This document shows, in pieces, positions 52,827 through 62,177 of a DNA stretch of 64,000 nt (positions are counted from its first letter, which is position 1; each line of letters opens with the position of its first letter). Location: the NCBI GenBank assembly GCA_944322745.1, contig CALUPV010000001.1, forward strand, positions 186,001-250,000. The letters are read 5' to 3'. The position numbers were made by a program, and so were the translations under genes. This DNA is from Candidatus Gastranaerophilales bacterium (lineage in GTDB: Bacteria; Cyanobacteriota; Vampirovibrionia; Gastranaerophilales; Gastranaerophilaceae). The notes below the pieces were generated by a model that was not told the origin of the DNA, searched no databases, and saw only the letters and a list, made by a program, of their open reading frames with translations.

Positions 52827-53111
52827 ATGTTGACATCATATTTAGCTATGCAGAACGCAATTTTAGCTCAAAATATTGCAACATCAAGAATGGTGCAAAA
52901 TTCTGATAATATGATAAAATCTGTAAGTTTTGGTAACAGTTTGCCGCTCCGTCCATCTTTTGCACAAGCGAATGAAGCAGAACTTCAAACAAAAGCTGAT
53001 GAAACTAAAGTTTCTGTTTTACAAAAAATTATTGATGCTATAAAGAAAAAATTAGGTAAGGATATAGAAAAATCAACACCAAAATATTCTGGTGTTAATT
53101 ACGTTGCTTAA
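52827..53111 (+). CDS. small lineage-specific protein with SFG motif
   Basis: A 94-residue protein with its own promoter and RBS. The N-terminus is methionine/alanine/glutamine-rich and lacks a classic signal peptide; SVSFGNSLPLRPSFAQ sits in the middle, and a helical tail with KIIDAIKKKLGK ends in GVNYVA. The SFGxS element is shared with the larger gene upstream. No known domain. The strong expression signals argue for a real, possibly abundant protein. Confidence 0.65.
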   Translation: MLTSYLAMQNAILAQNIATSRMVQNSDNMIKSVSFGNSLPLRPSFAQANEAELQTKADETKVSVLQKIIDAIKKKLGKDIEKSTPKYSGVNYVA

Positions 53112-53150
53112 TTTCTTATTATTAATTCTTTTGAGCTTTACATTTCAATA

Positions 53151-53159
53151 TGATATAAT
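53151..53159 (+). promoter_or_regulatory. extended -10 promoter of the HEXXH gene
   Basis: TGATATAAT matches an extended -10 with a perfect TATAAT. It begins 32 bases before the ATG at 53183, with AAAGGT serving as RBS between them. Confidence 0.55.
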
Positions 53160-53182
53160 CTATCTGTGAAAGGTAGATTTTA

Positions 53183-54817
53183 ATGCGTAGAAGAAAAGAG
53201 AATAATATTTCTTTAAAGTTTGTATTTTTCTTATTAGTCATATTGTCAGTAATTATTTTTTATATTAGCCAGCCAAGTTATAATAAAAATATTAACAAAA
53301 CAAAAACATTTGAAGAAATGTTAGAATATTCTAATTCTGACAAATATTTCAAGAAAAAAGAAGAACAAGATACAAAAAAAGATATCTCACAACCGAATAA
53401 TATACAATACGAAACAAAATACAATATTGACAAAGAAACTCAATACACATTACAGGAAGAAGAAGATATTGTTCCAAACAGAACGACAGAAGACTATAAC
53501 AAATTACTTGATTTTTTGTCAAACTACCCTGCAAAAAACATAAATTCAGCAAGAAATATTGTAAATAAATTATTGGTTTATAAAGGCTACCCTCAAAATA
53601 TTCTACGAGTAATTCCGGATGATATAGATCAATCTAAAGCAAAAACTCAAGGTAATTATTTAGTTGCAAATTTTGATTTTAATACAGGAAATTTATATAT
53701 AAGCAGTAAAATGCTATACGAGTTAGATACAAAGATATTAATAGCAATACTTGCTCATGAGCTTGACCATTTTGATAAATTAGCAAAAATATGTAAATAC
53801 ATGGGTATAAAACAATTCGAACAATTGTTTCAAGATAACAACATAAAATATATTGATACATCATTTTGGAGTAGGGTATCCGAATACGCAGATACAAAAT
53901 CTTTTAATGGGAAATACTATCAAGAAGCATTAAAAAGATTCATAACACAAAATAATATTGAACTAACAAGTTCTTACTCTGATTTTTATCGATTATCTGA
54001 AAATATGAGGAATCCATTGGAAATAAGTGCATATGAAGAATCTGACTATGTATATAAATATTTCAATATAAAGATACAAGATGGTCCAATGAAAATTCTT
54101 ACTCAAAAATTTAATGACGTAGACTGGGCTATTTATAATACAATTTCAAAAGACTCATATGTAAAAGATGAAAGAATTGCAATTTTTGATTATTTCTTCT
54201 TAGAAGCTATCATAAAAAATTTCCCTGATTTCCAACAAGAATATACTATATGCCAAAATCAAAGAGATGGTGATTTAACACGTTTTTGGTTAGCATTTGA
54301 AAATAGTGTAAAAACTTTCTATCAAAAAGGCAAGATGGATAACGATACATACATAAAAATGCTTACACTTTTAAATACAACTGAAGAACAGGTAAAAAAA
54401 GGCATTAAAGATAATGAAATTGCTACAGCATTAAAATATAAAATAAACACTTTAACATCTAATTTAGTATACCCTAATGCTATAAAAAACTTGGAAAAAA
54501 CAATAATTAATTATCTGAAATATATACAAGAGAAAAATATTCAAGATCCAAAACAAGAATTAAAGTGCATTCTAACATTAATAAATATAGAGAATGAAAT
54601 ATTCACAACAAACAAAGAAAAGAAATTTTCGTTATACTACATTAAAATACCTGAAAGTTTAGAAAAGATATATAAAATATCGAATAAGAAACAAATGTAT
54701 ATTTATATATACAATAATTCGGAATTTAAATCTCTGAGAGAACAGAATCAATCAGAACAAGAATTATTACAAGAACTCTTAGAAAAAAATATTCTTGATG
54801 TAAAAGTATCAGGTTAG
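53183..54817 (+). CDS. membrane-anchored protein with HEXXH zinc-protease motif
   Basis: A 544-residue protein with one N-terminal membrane helix (residues about 11-29, FVFFLLVILSVIIFYI), a polar linker rich in K, E, N and Q to about 110, and then a globular helical domain. The sequence LIAILAHELDHFDKLAK puts an HELDH motif at residues 192-196 in a typical zinc-metalloprotease helix; a third ligand is not certain, with glutamates downstream at EISAYEESDYVYKY (about residue 280) as the candidate. It would act outside the inner membrane. No family is recognised, so the protease call rests on the motif. Confidence 0.7.
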   Translation: MRRRKENNISLKFVFFLLVILSVIIFYISQPSYNKNINKTKTFEEMLEYSNSDKYFKKKEEQDTKKDISQPNNIQYETKYNIDKETQYTLQEEEDIVPNRTTEDYNKLLDFLSNYPAKNINSARNIVNKLLVYKGYPQNILRVIPDDIDQSKAKTQGNYLVANFDFNTGNLYISSKMLYELDTKILIAILAHELDHFDKLAKICKYMGIKQFEQLFQDNNIKYIDTSFWSRVSEYADTKSFNGKYYQEALKRFITQNNIELTSSYSDFYRLSENMRNPLEISAYEESDYVYKYFNIKIQDGPMKILTQKFNDVDWAIYNTISKDSYVKDERIAIFDYFFLEAIIKNFPDFQQEYTICQNQRDGDLTRFWLAFENSVKTFYQKGKMDNDTYIKMLTLLNTTEEQVKKGIKDNEIATALKYKINTLTSNLVYPNAIKNLEKTIINYLKYIQEKNIQDPKQELKCILTLINIENEIFTTNKEKKFSLYYIKIPESLEKIYKISNKKQMYIYIYNNSEFKSLREQNQSEQELLQELLEKNILDVKVSG

Positions 54818-54993
54818 CAAAAAATTAAAAATCAAAATATTAAGCAATACAATAATAAAACCAATATTTTAATTATAGATTCTATTTAATATATATTTTA
54901 ATTTTGAATAAACCTCAACTAAATAGATGGGAATACTTCCAATATAATAAAATTTATGATTTAATTGACATATAGCAATCAGAGAATAGTACT

Positions 54994-55941
54994 ATGATTA
55001 AGATACTCAAAACAGAAGATAATAAAAAACTTCTAAAGTTAAGTATAAGTGAAGCTGTATCAGGTTCATGGTTTAGTTTGATTGCCCCAAATGAGGAAGA
55101 AATAAAACAAGTTTCTCTGGTTCTAGGGTTGGATGAGGATTTTCTTTTAAACTCATTAGACTTAGATGAACGTTCACGTATTGAAATAGAAGACGGGAAC
55201 ACACTAATAATTACGAATTTGCCAATTATGACAGAAGATGGATGTTTTGACACTCTGCCATTAGGTATAATATACACACCAACTTCCATTATAACAGTAT
55301 GTTCAAAAGATAATAATATCCTGTCATCGTTTAATGAAACAACAGCATATTCATTTGATACAAGAAACAAAACAGAATTTATGTTAAAGATTCTGTATCG
55401 TTCAGTTAAATTTTACTTGAAATATTTAGACATAATAAACAGAACAACAGAAAATATAGAAATAGAACTTCAAAAAGCAACAAATAATAAAGCATTATTC
55501 CAATTGATGGAAATACAGAAAACACTTGTATATTTTTCAACAGCATTAAAAGACAATGATATAGTATTGCAAAAAATAATGAGAATAACAAAATCTCCGG
55601 CAAATCTTTTAAAAACAACAGAAGAAGACATAGATATGTTAGAAGATGTTATCATAGATACAAGACAGGCAATCGAAATGGTAGATATGCACAGAATGAT
55701 TCTTGAAGCAATGATGGAAGGTTTTGCATCTATAATAAATAATAATCTAAACTTAGTAATGAAATTTTTAGCTGCAATAACAATTATTATGTCTATTCCA
55801 ACAATGATAGGCGGGCTATGGGGAATGAATGTTAAAGTGCCATATGGTAACAATCCTTATGGTTTTCTAATAGTTGTAGCTTTATCAATAATAACTTCAA
55901 CAGTAGTGGTATTCTATTTCAGAAAAAAAGGTATGTTCTAA
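54994..55941 (+). CDS. corA: CorA-family magnesium/divalent cation transporter
   Basis: A 315-residue CorA: a cytoplasmic N-terminal domain (to about 250) with long helices, then two C-terminal membrane helices, the first ending in the pore signature GGLWGMNVKVPYG, whose G-M-N is universal in the family. The last helix is followed by a short basic tail. It imports magnesium down its gradient. A TTGACA lies at 54965 just upstream, but a well-placed -10 is not clear, and TATAAT occurs at 54943. The stop is 1 base before the next gene. Confidence 0.93.
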   Translation: MIKILKTEDNKKLLKLSISEAVSGSWFSLIAPNEEEIKQVSLVLGLDEDFLLNSLDLDERSRIEIEDGNTLIITNLPIMTEDGCFDTLPLGIIYTPTSIITVCSKDNNILSSFNETTAYSFDTRNKTEFMLKILYRSVKFYLKYLDIINRTTENIEIELQKATNNKALFQLMEIQKTLVYFSTALKDNDIVLQKIMRITKSPANLLKTTEEDIDMLEDVIIDTRQAIEMVDMHRMILEAMMEGFASIINNNLNLVMKFLAAITIIMSIPTMIGGLWGMNVKVPYGNNPYGFLIVVALSIITSTVVVFYFRKKGMF

Positions 55942-55942
55942 A

Positions 55943-57211
55943 TTGAAAAACGGATCTATATTAATAATATCAAACGATAATAAAAAGGGAATTCACATTT
56001 CAGAAAAAATAAAATTACTAAGAGAATGTGACACCATAAGAATAGTTTCATATATAGAAGCAATATCGGTTCTAAATTCAACACAACCTTCATTGATTTT
56101 AGTATATTGTTCAAGTTCCGATTCAATAAGCATTATAAAAGAAATAAGAACAATAAAAGCATTAGATAAAGTACCAATAATATTTGTAATGGATTCATTG
56201 GTAGAAGATTTATTAATGTACGCATTTGATAATGGAATAGACGACTTTTTCTTTTTAACAGATACCGATTCCGTCATTTTAATGCGAATATTTCTAACAT
56301 TACAAAAGTCTATTTTATACAAACAAATTGATATTCATAATGAAATATTGGTATCAGCAAATATTATAGATAAGCAAACAGGTATATATAAGAAAGAACA
56401 AGCACCAATTGCATTAAGAAATTTCTTTAGTAAAAGTATAGAAGAGAATCTTGAAAATACAGTATTTATGTATTTGCGTCCAATACAAATAGAAAACAAA
56501 AGATTAAATCTTCAAAAAATAGCATCAGTAGTAAAATCAATTCCAAGAGGAAATGATATAATCGCATATGGAAAGAGTTCCGGATTTTATCTGATACTAT
56601 ATAATGCAGGTATTTCAGGTGCAAAATCAGTAGCATCAAGAATAAGAAATACGCTTGCAAGCACCTGCAAAGTATATGCCATTGCAGCAGAAATAACAAA
56701 TTCATTTGAAGAAATGGAGCCTATACTATACCAAAGTTTAAAAGATCAAATCGCAGCAGGAAAAGAATTCAATTATTTATATGACCTAACATTCAATGAA
56801 GCAGCAGAGGTTATAGAAGTTCGAGATGAAAACGGAAAGAAGTTTAAAGATTTCAAAAAGGAATTTCATACTAATTTTGAAAAAATAGTAGCACCTGTTT
56901 TCTATCAAATTCAAACAGCAAACGCGGAAAAGTTTCCAAATGCCAAAATTGATTTTTCCATAGAAGAAACAGAAAGTAAGTTTACAATTTCACAAGATAA
57001 TATATCGAGTGAACTTATAATTACATATCCAACATATATAAAGTTACTTATGGACATAAAGCATAATGAAGAAGAAAAACAGCCGGAAATAAGAAGATTA
57101 ACATTTGACTTTGAAGATTTTTCAGCAGAAAAACTTACATCAATATTAAATGATGTAATCAGTGAATTTTCGGCGAGATTAAATCTAAACATAATGCACA
57201 CAGCGGAATAA
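55943..57211 (+). CDS. degenerate receiver/GGDEF-like signalling protein
   Basis: A TTG-started protein of 422 residues directly after corA. The first ~130 residues have the alternating strand/helix pattern of a receiver domain (SILIISNDNKKGIHISEKI, SLILVYCSSS, VPIIFVMDS), but the phosphoacceptor aspartate is replaced by a cysteine/serine stretch. Residues 140-280 resemble a GGDEF fold without the GGDEF signature (IIAYGKSSGFYLILYNAG, ASRIRNTLAS). The final 130 residues have no family. It probably binds another protein or ligand instead of making c-di-GMP. TTG use suggests low translation. Confidence 0.65.
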   Translation: MKNGSILIISNDNKKGIHISEKIKLLRECDTIRIVSYIEAISVLNSTQPSLILVYCSSSDSISIIKEIRTIKALDKVPIIFVMDSLVEDLLMYAFDNGIDDFFFLTDTDSVILMRIFLTLQKSILYKQIDIHNEILVSANIIDKQTGIYKKEQAPIALRNFFSKSIEENLENTVFMYLRPIQIENKRLNLQKIASVVKSIPRGNDIIAYGKSSGFYLILYNAGISGAKSVASRIRNTLASTCKVYAIAAEITNSFEEMEPILYQSLKDQIAAGKEFNYLYDLTFNEAAEVIEVRDENGKKFKDFKKEFHTNFEKIVAPVFYQIQTANAEKFPNAKIDFSIEETESKFTISQDNISSELIITYPTYIKLLMDIKHNEEEKQPEIRRLTFDFEDFSAEKLTSILNDVISEFSARLNLNIMHTAE

Positions 57212-57214
57212 ATT

Positions 57215-58003
57215 ATGCCAAACAAAAATAAATTATTAATATCATCCTCAGCCAAAAAGACGATAAGAGACTCTGTACTTTTAGCGCAAGAACTTGGGAC
57301 TGGTATTGAAATCAGCAGAGTTCCATTATTTAAAAACAAAAATCTTACAGTAAATGATACTATTGAAATTTTAAATAAAGATTTAGCCGATTTTAAAGAT
57401 AGAGTAACACTGCATGCAATGTTTTCAGATGTAAATGTTGCAAGTTCAGATTGTCTATTAAGAGAAATAGCCAAACAAAGATGTATTGAATCATTGGAAA
57501 TAGGTAAAGGAATAAAAGCAGATACAGTATTATTTCATACCGGAAACAAAGGCACAAAGCATTATGGTTCTATTGAAATATTTAAAAAGAATTTTATCTC
57601 TTTCTGGAGAGAATTTATAAAAGAGTTTGAAAAGGCTGATATTATTGCAGTAATAGAGAATGTATTTGAAACATCACCCCAATTTTGTCTTGATTTATTT
57701 GAAAAGATAGATTCCCCATATTTAAAGCTTGCCTTAGATTGCGGACACGTAAATTTATATGCACATGATACAAATATAATTGAATGGTTGGATGCATATG
57801 GCAATAATTTATATCACTTGCACATACACAACAATTTCAGAGAAAATGATGACCATTCTAACTTAAACAATGGAACATTAGATTACGATACTATTCTAAA
57901 AAAGATAAAAGAATCAAAAATAGACCCGACATTTGTTCTAGAGATGTTTACTGAAGAAGATATAAGAAAGAGTGTAGAAATATATAACTCTATTATGTCC
58001 TAA
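57215..58003 (+). CDS. xylose-isomerase-like TIM-barrel protein (endonuclease IV/AP2Ec family)
   Basis: A 262-residue TIM barrel with the metal-binding pattern of the AP_endonuc_2 family: TLHAMFSDV, TVLFHTGN, AVIENVF, LALDCGHVNLY, LYHLHIHNN and VLEMF supply the His, Glu and Asp ligands. This superfamily includes sugar-phosphate epimerases and AP endonuclease IV; the short length and lack of the extra DNA-binding loops favour a sugar-related role. It follows the REC/GGDEF-like gene by 3 bases. Confidence 0.8.
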   Translation: MPNKNKLLISSSAKKTIRDSVLLAQELGTGIEISRVPLFKNKNLTVNDTIEILNKDLADFKDRVTLHAMFSDVNVASSDCLLREIAKQRCIESLEIGKGIKADTVLFHTGNKGTKHYGSIEIFKKNFISFWREFIKEFEKADIIAVIENVFETSPQFCLDLFEKIDSPYLKLALDCGHVNLYAHDTNIIEWLDAYGNNLYHLHIHNNFRENDDHSNLNNGTLDYDTILKKIKESKIDPTFVLEMFTEEDIRKSVEIYNSIMS

Positions 58004-58021
58004 ACACTATAGGAATCTTAA

Positions 58022-58837
58022 ATGAATATAAAAACAGAATTATTAGATGAAAATATTTTAAAAATAACGTCAAAAAGGACACTGACGTATTCACTAATAA
58101 CAAATATATCATTTATTATTATATTTTTTACTGCTTTATATGCCTTTCATAATTTTATTGAATCATATCAAAAAGTATCTATAGGAATAATAAAAGATAA
58201 AAAGCTTTGCAACATAGAGCAAGATTTTTTCATATATGGAAAGAAAAATACACAAGCCGAATACATAGAAATGAAGCAAGCAAAATTATATACACATTCT
58301 AGCAGAGGTATAACAAGCTATTGTGTTGAATTACCTTGTGAAATAGACCATTCAAAATTTATACTATATAAAAACTATACGCTAAATAGAAAATTAACAC
58401 AATGGATTACAAATAAATTTAATGAATTGAATAATGATTCCTCTCTTAATTCCTTTAAAATAGATATACAAAGAGGTGATTTTTATAAAAGTTCATATTT
58501 CTTGTTTGATATATCAAGTGCTATTATATTATTTATTTTTTCATTTTTAATTTTTGGTTCTATTCCATACAGAAGTGAACTATTAATAGATAAAGAAAAA
58601 AACATAATTCAAATAAATAATTCTACATTTCTTTTTAAAAATTTCCCAAATTTTCACAAAATAGAATTTGAAATTTCGAAAATAAAGAACATAGATAAAA
58701 AAGACATAGGAAAACTATTTCAACCAATAATATTTACAACAGAGAATGGCAAAATATATAGTTTCAATATATTACAATTATCACAAAAAGGAATGGAAGA
58801 ACCTTTGAGTATAATAAAAAACTTTTTAAATATCTAA
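58022..58837 (+). CDS. two-helix membrane protein, unknown
   Basis: A 271-residue protein with one membrane helix at about 25-47 (SLITNISFIIIFFTALYAF), a loop of about 115 residues between, a second helix at about 160-180 (SSAIILFIFSFLIFGSI), and a C-terminal domain of beta character (LLIDKEKNIIQINNS, IIFTTENGKIYSFNI) reminiscent of bacterial PH-like folds. The loop contains two cysteines. No function is known. It ends 12 bases before a convergent gene. Confidence 0.7.
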   Translation: MNIKTELLDENILKITSKRTLTYSLITNISFIIIFFTALYAFHNFIESYQKVSIGIIKDKKLCNIEQDFFIYGKKNTQAEYIEMKQAKLYTHSSRGITSYCVELPCEIDHSKFILYKNYTLNRKLTQWITNKFNELNNDSSLNSFKIDIQRGDFYKSSYFLFDISSAIILFIFSFLIFGSIPYRSELLIDKEKNIIQINNSTFLFKNFPNFHKIEFEISKIKNIDKKDIGKLFQPIIFTTENGKIYSFNILQLSQKGMEEPLSIIKNFLNI

Positions 58838-58849
58838 CATAGTAAAAGT

Positions 58850-59911
58850 TTAATGTTCAAACTTAATTTCTTTTAGCCCGAATCCATTCAAATCAATCTG
58901 AACATTAGTTGAATCAATAGAAATCAATTCAGATTTTTCTTCATTATAGTCTATACTCCAAGTTCCAAGAAAAAGTGGTTTATCTTTAGTAAAAGCATAG
59001 GCATATACAATTAATCTGTCAGGATTATTTTTATCCCAACCAATTGGAAAAATATCCCATAAATAATCTTTTAATTCAATCTGTTTATTTTGACGCCACC
59101 AGTATATTATAGCTTCTCTGACGGCAGTTAATCTTTTCCAAGATTTTGATTTAAAATCATAAATAATAACATTAGTCTGCCAAGTTTCATATAAATTAGA
59201 ACCTATTTTCTCTTTAAAGGCAATCTTTGTACTATCTTTAGACCAATCTATCGGAAAAAGTGTTTTAAATTGGTATTCTTGTAAATAATCCATTCCAACA
59301 GTAACAATAGGATTTACATCACCTTGCATAACATTTGTTTTAAATAAAGCTTCATATGCATCATTAATATTTTCTTTAACCGGAATATAATAAGCAGATG
59401 ATGATGTTTGCGAATATTTCGGATAAAAGAAACATTTTGTATATACCATTTTTTTATTATCAGGAGACAATATCCCTGGGGACGCAATTGTCCTTTGAGC
59501 AACAAGTTTTGTTAAGTCAATATTTCTTTGACCGGGAGGTGAATTATAACTCACAACTCTATAATGAGGATCAGGTAAAATAATTTCACTATTTTGTTCA
59601 AAAGATGGTTCAGGTATTATAAAATCTTTTCTCTTTTTTTCAGCTGATAGCTTATAATAATCGTCCATTGTAATAGGCATATTAGATTTATCAATATTAT
59701 GATAATAAGTCTTCTTTGATGGTGGTAAATGAAGTTTTTCTCTAACCTTTTCTTGCAAAGTTCTGGGATCATATTCCTTTTCAGGTTCTTCAACTTTAGA
59801 TGAATCTAATACTTCAGAATTTAAATATAAAGGATCAGGAATAACCTTTTCAGCTTTTACAAAAGAAGATGCCAGTATTAAACAAAATAATAAAATTAAA
59901 TAATTTCTCAT
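58850..59911 (-). CDS. secreted protein with repeated PDP-Y elements, propeller-like
   Basis: A 353-residue protein with signal peptide (MRNYLILLFCLILASSFVKA). The mature N-terminal half is proline- and charge-rich with repeated short elements VIPDPLYLN, IIPEPSF and ILPDPHYRV. The C-terminal half contains SPDNKKMVYTKCFFYPKY, SKDSTKIAFKEKIG and GWDKNNPDRLIVYAY, a pattern of TolB-like beta-propeller blades. Its start overlaps the stop of the response regulator by one base (TAATG), so it is expressed with the two-component pair. Confidence 0.75.
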   Translation of the reverse strand: MRNYLILLFCLILASSFVKAEKVIPDPLYLNSEVLDSSKVEEPEKEYDPRTLQEKVREKLHLPPSKKTYYHNIDKSNMPITMDDYYKLSAEKKRKDFIIPEPSFEQNSEIILPDPHYRVVSYNSPPGQRNIDLTKLVAQRTIASPGILSPDNKKMVYTKCFFYPKYSQTSSSAYYIPVKENINDAYEALFKTNVMQGDVNPIVTVGMDYLQEYQFKTLFPIDWSKDSTKIAFKEKIGSNLYETWQTNVIIYDFKSKSWKRLTAVREAIIYWWRQNKQIELKDYLWDIFPIGWDKNNPDRLIVYAYAFTKDKPLFLGTWSIDYNEEKSELISIDSTNVQIDLNGFGLKEIKFEH

Positions 59912-60585
59912 TAAACAAGACCTTCTTTAACAGCTTGAATTGTAGCTTGAGTTCTGTTTGTAACATATAATTTTTGTAAAATACTATGAACATGCGCTTT
60001 AGCAGTAGAAAGAGTAATAACAAGTCTCTTAGCAATTTGAGAGTTATTTAGCCCTTCAACAATTAAAGCTAACACTTCAATTTCTCTATCTGTAAGACCA
60101 TAAACATTCTTTGCATTTTTATTTACTGATGAGATATTGTTATCAGAAGATGTCGAAGTTTGTCTCTTTACACTTGATAAAACCAACCTTGCAATAGCAG
60201 GGTCTAACCAAGCAGTACCTTCTGCTACAGCTTTGATAGCAGAAATCATTTGTTCTTCATTAGCCCCCTTCATAATATATCCGTCAGCCCCTGCAGATAA
60301 AGAATCAAATACATCATCTTCTGATTCTCTTGAAGTAAATATCAAAACTTTAATATTAGGATTAGACTTCTTAATTAAAGAAGTGGCTTGAATACCATCC
60401 ATTTCCGGAAGTCCTATATCCATAAGAACAACATCAGGATTCAGTTTCAAAGCAAGCTCCACGCCTTTTTTACCATTTTCAGCTTCCCCTATTAAGTTAA
60501 TGTCCTTCGAATTTTCAAAGACAAGAGAAAGCCCAAGCCTTACCATAGTATGATCTTCTACAAGTAAAACCTTTATACAGTCCAT
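59911..60585 (-). CDS. NarL/LuxR-type response regulator
   Basis: A 224-residue regulator with a receiver domain (residues 5-120: LLVEDHTMVRLGL, phosphoacceptor aspartate in VVLMDIGLPEMDG, threonine in IFTSRES, lysine in IMKGA) and a C-terminal LuxR helix-turn-helix (LTDREIEVLALIVEGLNNSQIAKRL, about 160-220). It overlaps the kinase gene by 13 bases, with RBS GAGGA inside the kinase coding end. Phosphorylation by that kinase is likely. Its target promoters are not known. Confidence 0.93.
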   Translation of the reverse strand: MDCIKVLLVEDHTMVRLGLSLVFENSKDINLIGEAENGKKGVELALKLNPDVVLMDIGLPEMDGIQATSLIKKSNPNIKVLIFTSRESEDDVFDSLSAGADGYIMKGANEEQMISAIKAVAEGTAWLDPAIARLVLSSVKRQTSTSSDNNISSVNKNAKNVYGLTDREIEVLALIVEGLNNSQIAKRLVITLSTAKAHVHSILQKLYVTNRTQATIQAVKEGLV

Positions 60586-62117
60586 AATTTATCCTCTTTT
60601 TTTAACATAACGGAATCAAGAAGAACAAAGAAGAACTCACTCCCTTTTCCTTTATCACTTTCAAGCCAAATCTTACCGCCATGTGCATCTATAATTTGTT
60701 TAGACAAATAAAGTCCTAAACCGGTACTGATAGAACGTTTTTCCTGAGTTCCTTGTGAAAAACGCTTGAATAACTTAGGAATATCCTTCTTGTAAATACC
60801 TTCTCCGTTATCTTTTACAGAGAAATGCAAGTCATTTGACTCAATTTCTGCTTTTACTTCAATGTATCCGCCATCTTGAGTATATTTAACAGCATTACCA
60901 AGTAAATTTATAATAACTCTTCTTATTTCATTTCTATCAGCCAAAACTTCTGCAGAATCTAAATTTTTATATATTTTCTCAATTTTTTGATGTTTTGAAT
61001 CAGCAATTGGTAAAACTTGTTCAATACATTCATCAAGAAGTAAGGAAAAATCAAAAGGTGTTTTAACTAATTTTAAACGCCCGGCTTCATACTTATAAAC
61101 TTCTAATAATGTATTAACTAAGCCTAGCATGTCTTCATGACTTTTTTTCATCGTTTTTAGGAGCATTTGCTGTTTTTCATTCAACTCACCAAGTTTACCG
61201 TTAAGGAAATACTCTAAGGTTTGTATTGAAGCTACAGAAGGCGTTCTAAGATCATGTGTCAAAGTCGCAATAAAATCTTCTCTAAGTCTATCCATTTCTT
61301 TTTGAAAATGAACATTCCTTATAACAAACACATATTTTTCTTGTTCATTTTCTGATTTAGCAGGTATATATGCACAACTAATCTCAACAGGGATTTTATT
61401 ACCATTAACAACATTTATAACATTAATTTCTCTGAGCAAATTTTCATCTTTGCATGATAATACTTCAATCCAGTCAGTCTCTTTTGTTTCAAAAAGTTCT
61501 TTTATATTTTTTGTTTTTAAAATTTCTTCAGACAAACCAAACAATAACTCACATGCAGGATTTACATCTAAAACAACACCATTAGAAGAAAGAAGTATTA
61601 TTCCATCAGCACAATTAGTAATTATCGCAGATAATCTTTCATTCATTTCGATAATGTCAGCAGTTTTTTCTTTTACAAGCGCTTCTAAATTTTGAGAATA
61701 TTTTGTCAATTGTTTATTTGTTTCTTCTAATTTTTCTATTAAATGAGCTCTTTCATAGGCATTTTTTATATTTATAACAAGTTCATCATTATCCCAAGGT
61801 TTTTCAATATATTTATAAAGACCAACTTCGTTTATAGCTCTAATGGCATTTTCTTTATCTGCATAACCTGTAAGTAAAATCATACTGGAATTTGGATACA
61901 TTTCTTTTGCTTTTGAAAGAAACTCTAGTCCATTCATTTGCGGCATCATAAAATCAGAAATTATTACATCTCTAGAGTTTTTTTCTAAATATTTAAGCGC
62001 CTCAATAGGATCATTAAAAAAAGCAGCATCACTAAATCCTTCTAACATAAATAAAGATTTTAATGAAGAAGTAACAAGTTTATCATCATCAAGAACTAGT
62101 ATTTTATATTTTTGCAT
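60573..62117 (-). CDS. receiver-PAS-histidine kinase
   Basis: A 514-residue soluble kinase with no membrane helix. An N-terminal receiver domain (ILVLDDDKLVTSSL, aspartate in VIISDFMMPQMNG, lysine in IEKPW) is followed by a coiled coil, a PAS domain (about 165-280, NCADGIILLSSNGVVLDVNPA), the HisKA phosphorylation helix ATLTHDLRTPSVAS near 290 and an HATPase domain with INLLGNAVKY, VKDNGEGI and STGLGLYLSKQI. Its own receiver may feed signals from another kinase. It is the first gene of this operon, with RBS AGGGAG. Confidence 0.94.
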   Translation of the reverse strand: MQKYKILVLDDDKLVTSSLKSLFMLEGFSDAAFFNDPIEALKYLEKNSRDVIISDFMMPQMNGLEFLSKAKEMYPNSSMILLTGYADKENAIRAINEVGLYKYIEKPWDNDELVINIKNAYERAHLIEKLEETNKQLTKYSQNLEALVKEKTADIIEMNERLSAIITNCADGIILLSSNGVVLDVNPACELLFGLSEEILKTKNIKELFETKETDWIEVLSCKDENLLREINVINVVNGNKIPVEISCAYIPAKSENEQEKYVFVIRNVHFQKEMDRLREDFIATLTHDLRTPSVASIQTLEYFLNGKLGELNEKQQMLLKTMKKSHEDMLGLVNTLLEVYKYEAGRLKLVKTPFDFSLLLDECIEQVLPIADSKHQKIEKIYKNLDSAEVLADRNEIRRVIINLLGNAVKYTQDGGYIEVKAEIESNDLHFSVKDNGEGIYKKDIPKLFKRFSQGTQEKRSISTGLGLYLSKQIIDAHGGKIWLESDKGKGSEFFFVLLDSVMLKKEDKLWTV

Positions 62118-62177
62118 ACACGCTCCCTAATAAAATGATAGTTTAAAATGGTCAAAGAAACAAATATTGTTACAATA

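Noticed and set aside
55943-57211. Active diguanylate cyclase
   Set aside because: The GGDEF signature and metal-binding residues are absent.
56911-57474. 187-codon minus-strand frame across two plus-strand genes
   Set aside because: It is a shadow of the REC/GGDEF-like and TIM-barrel genes and has the skewed serine/leucine/isoleucine composition of antisense AT-rich frames.
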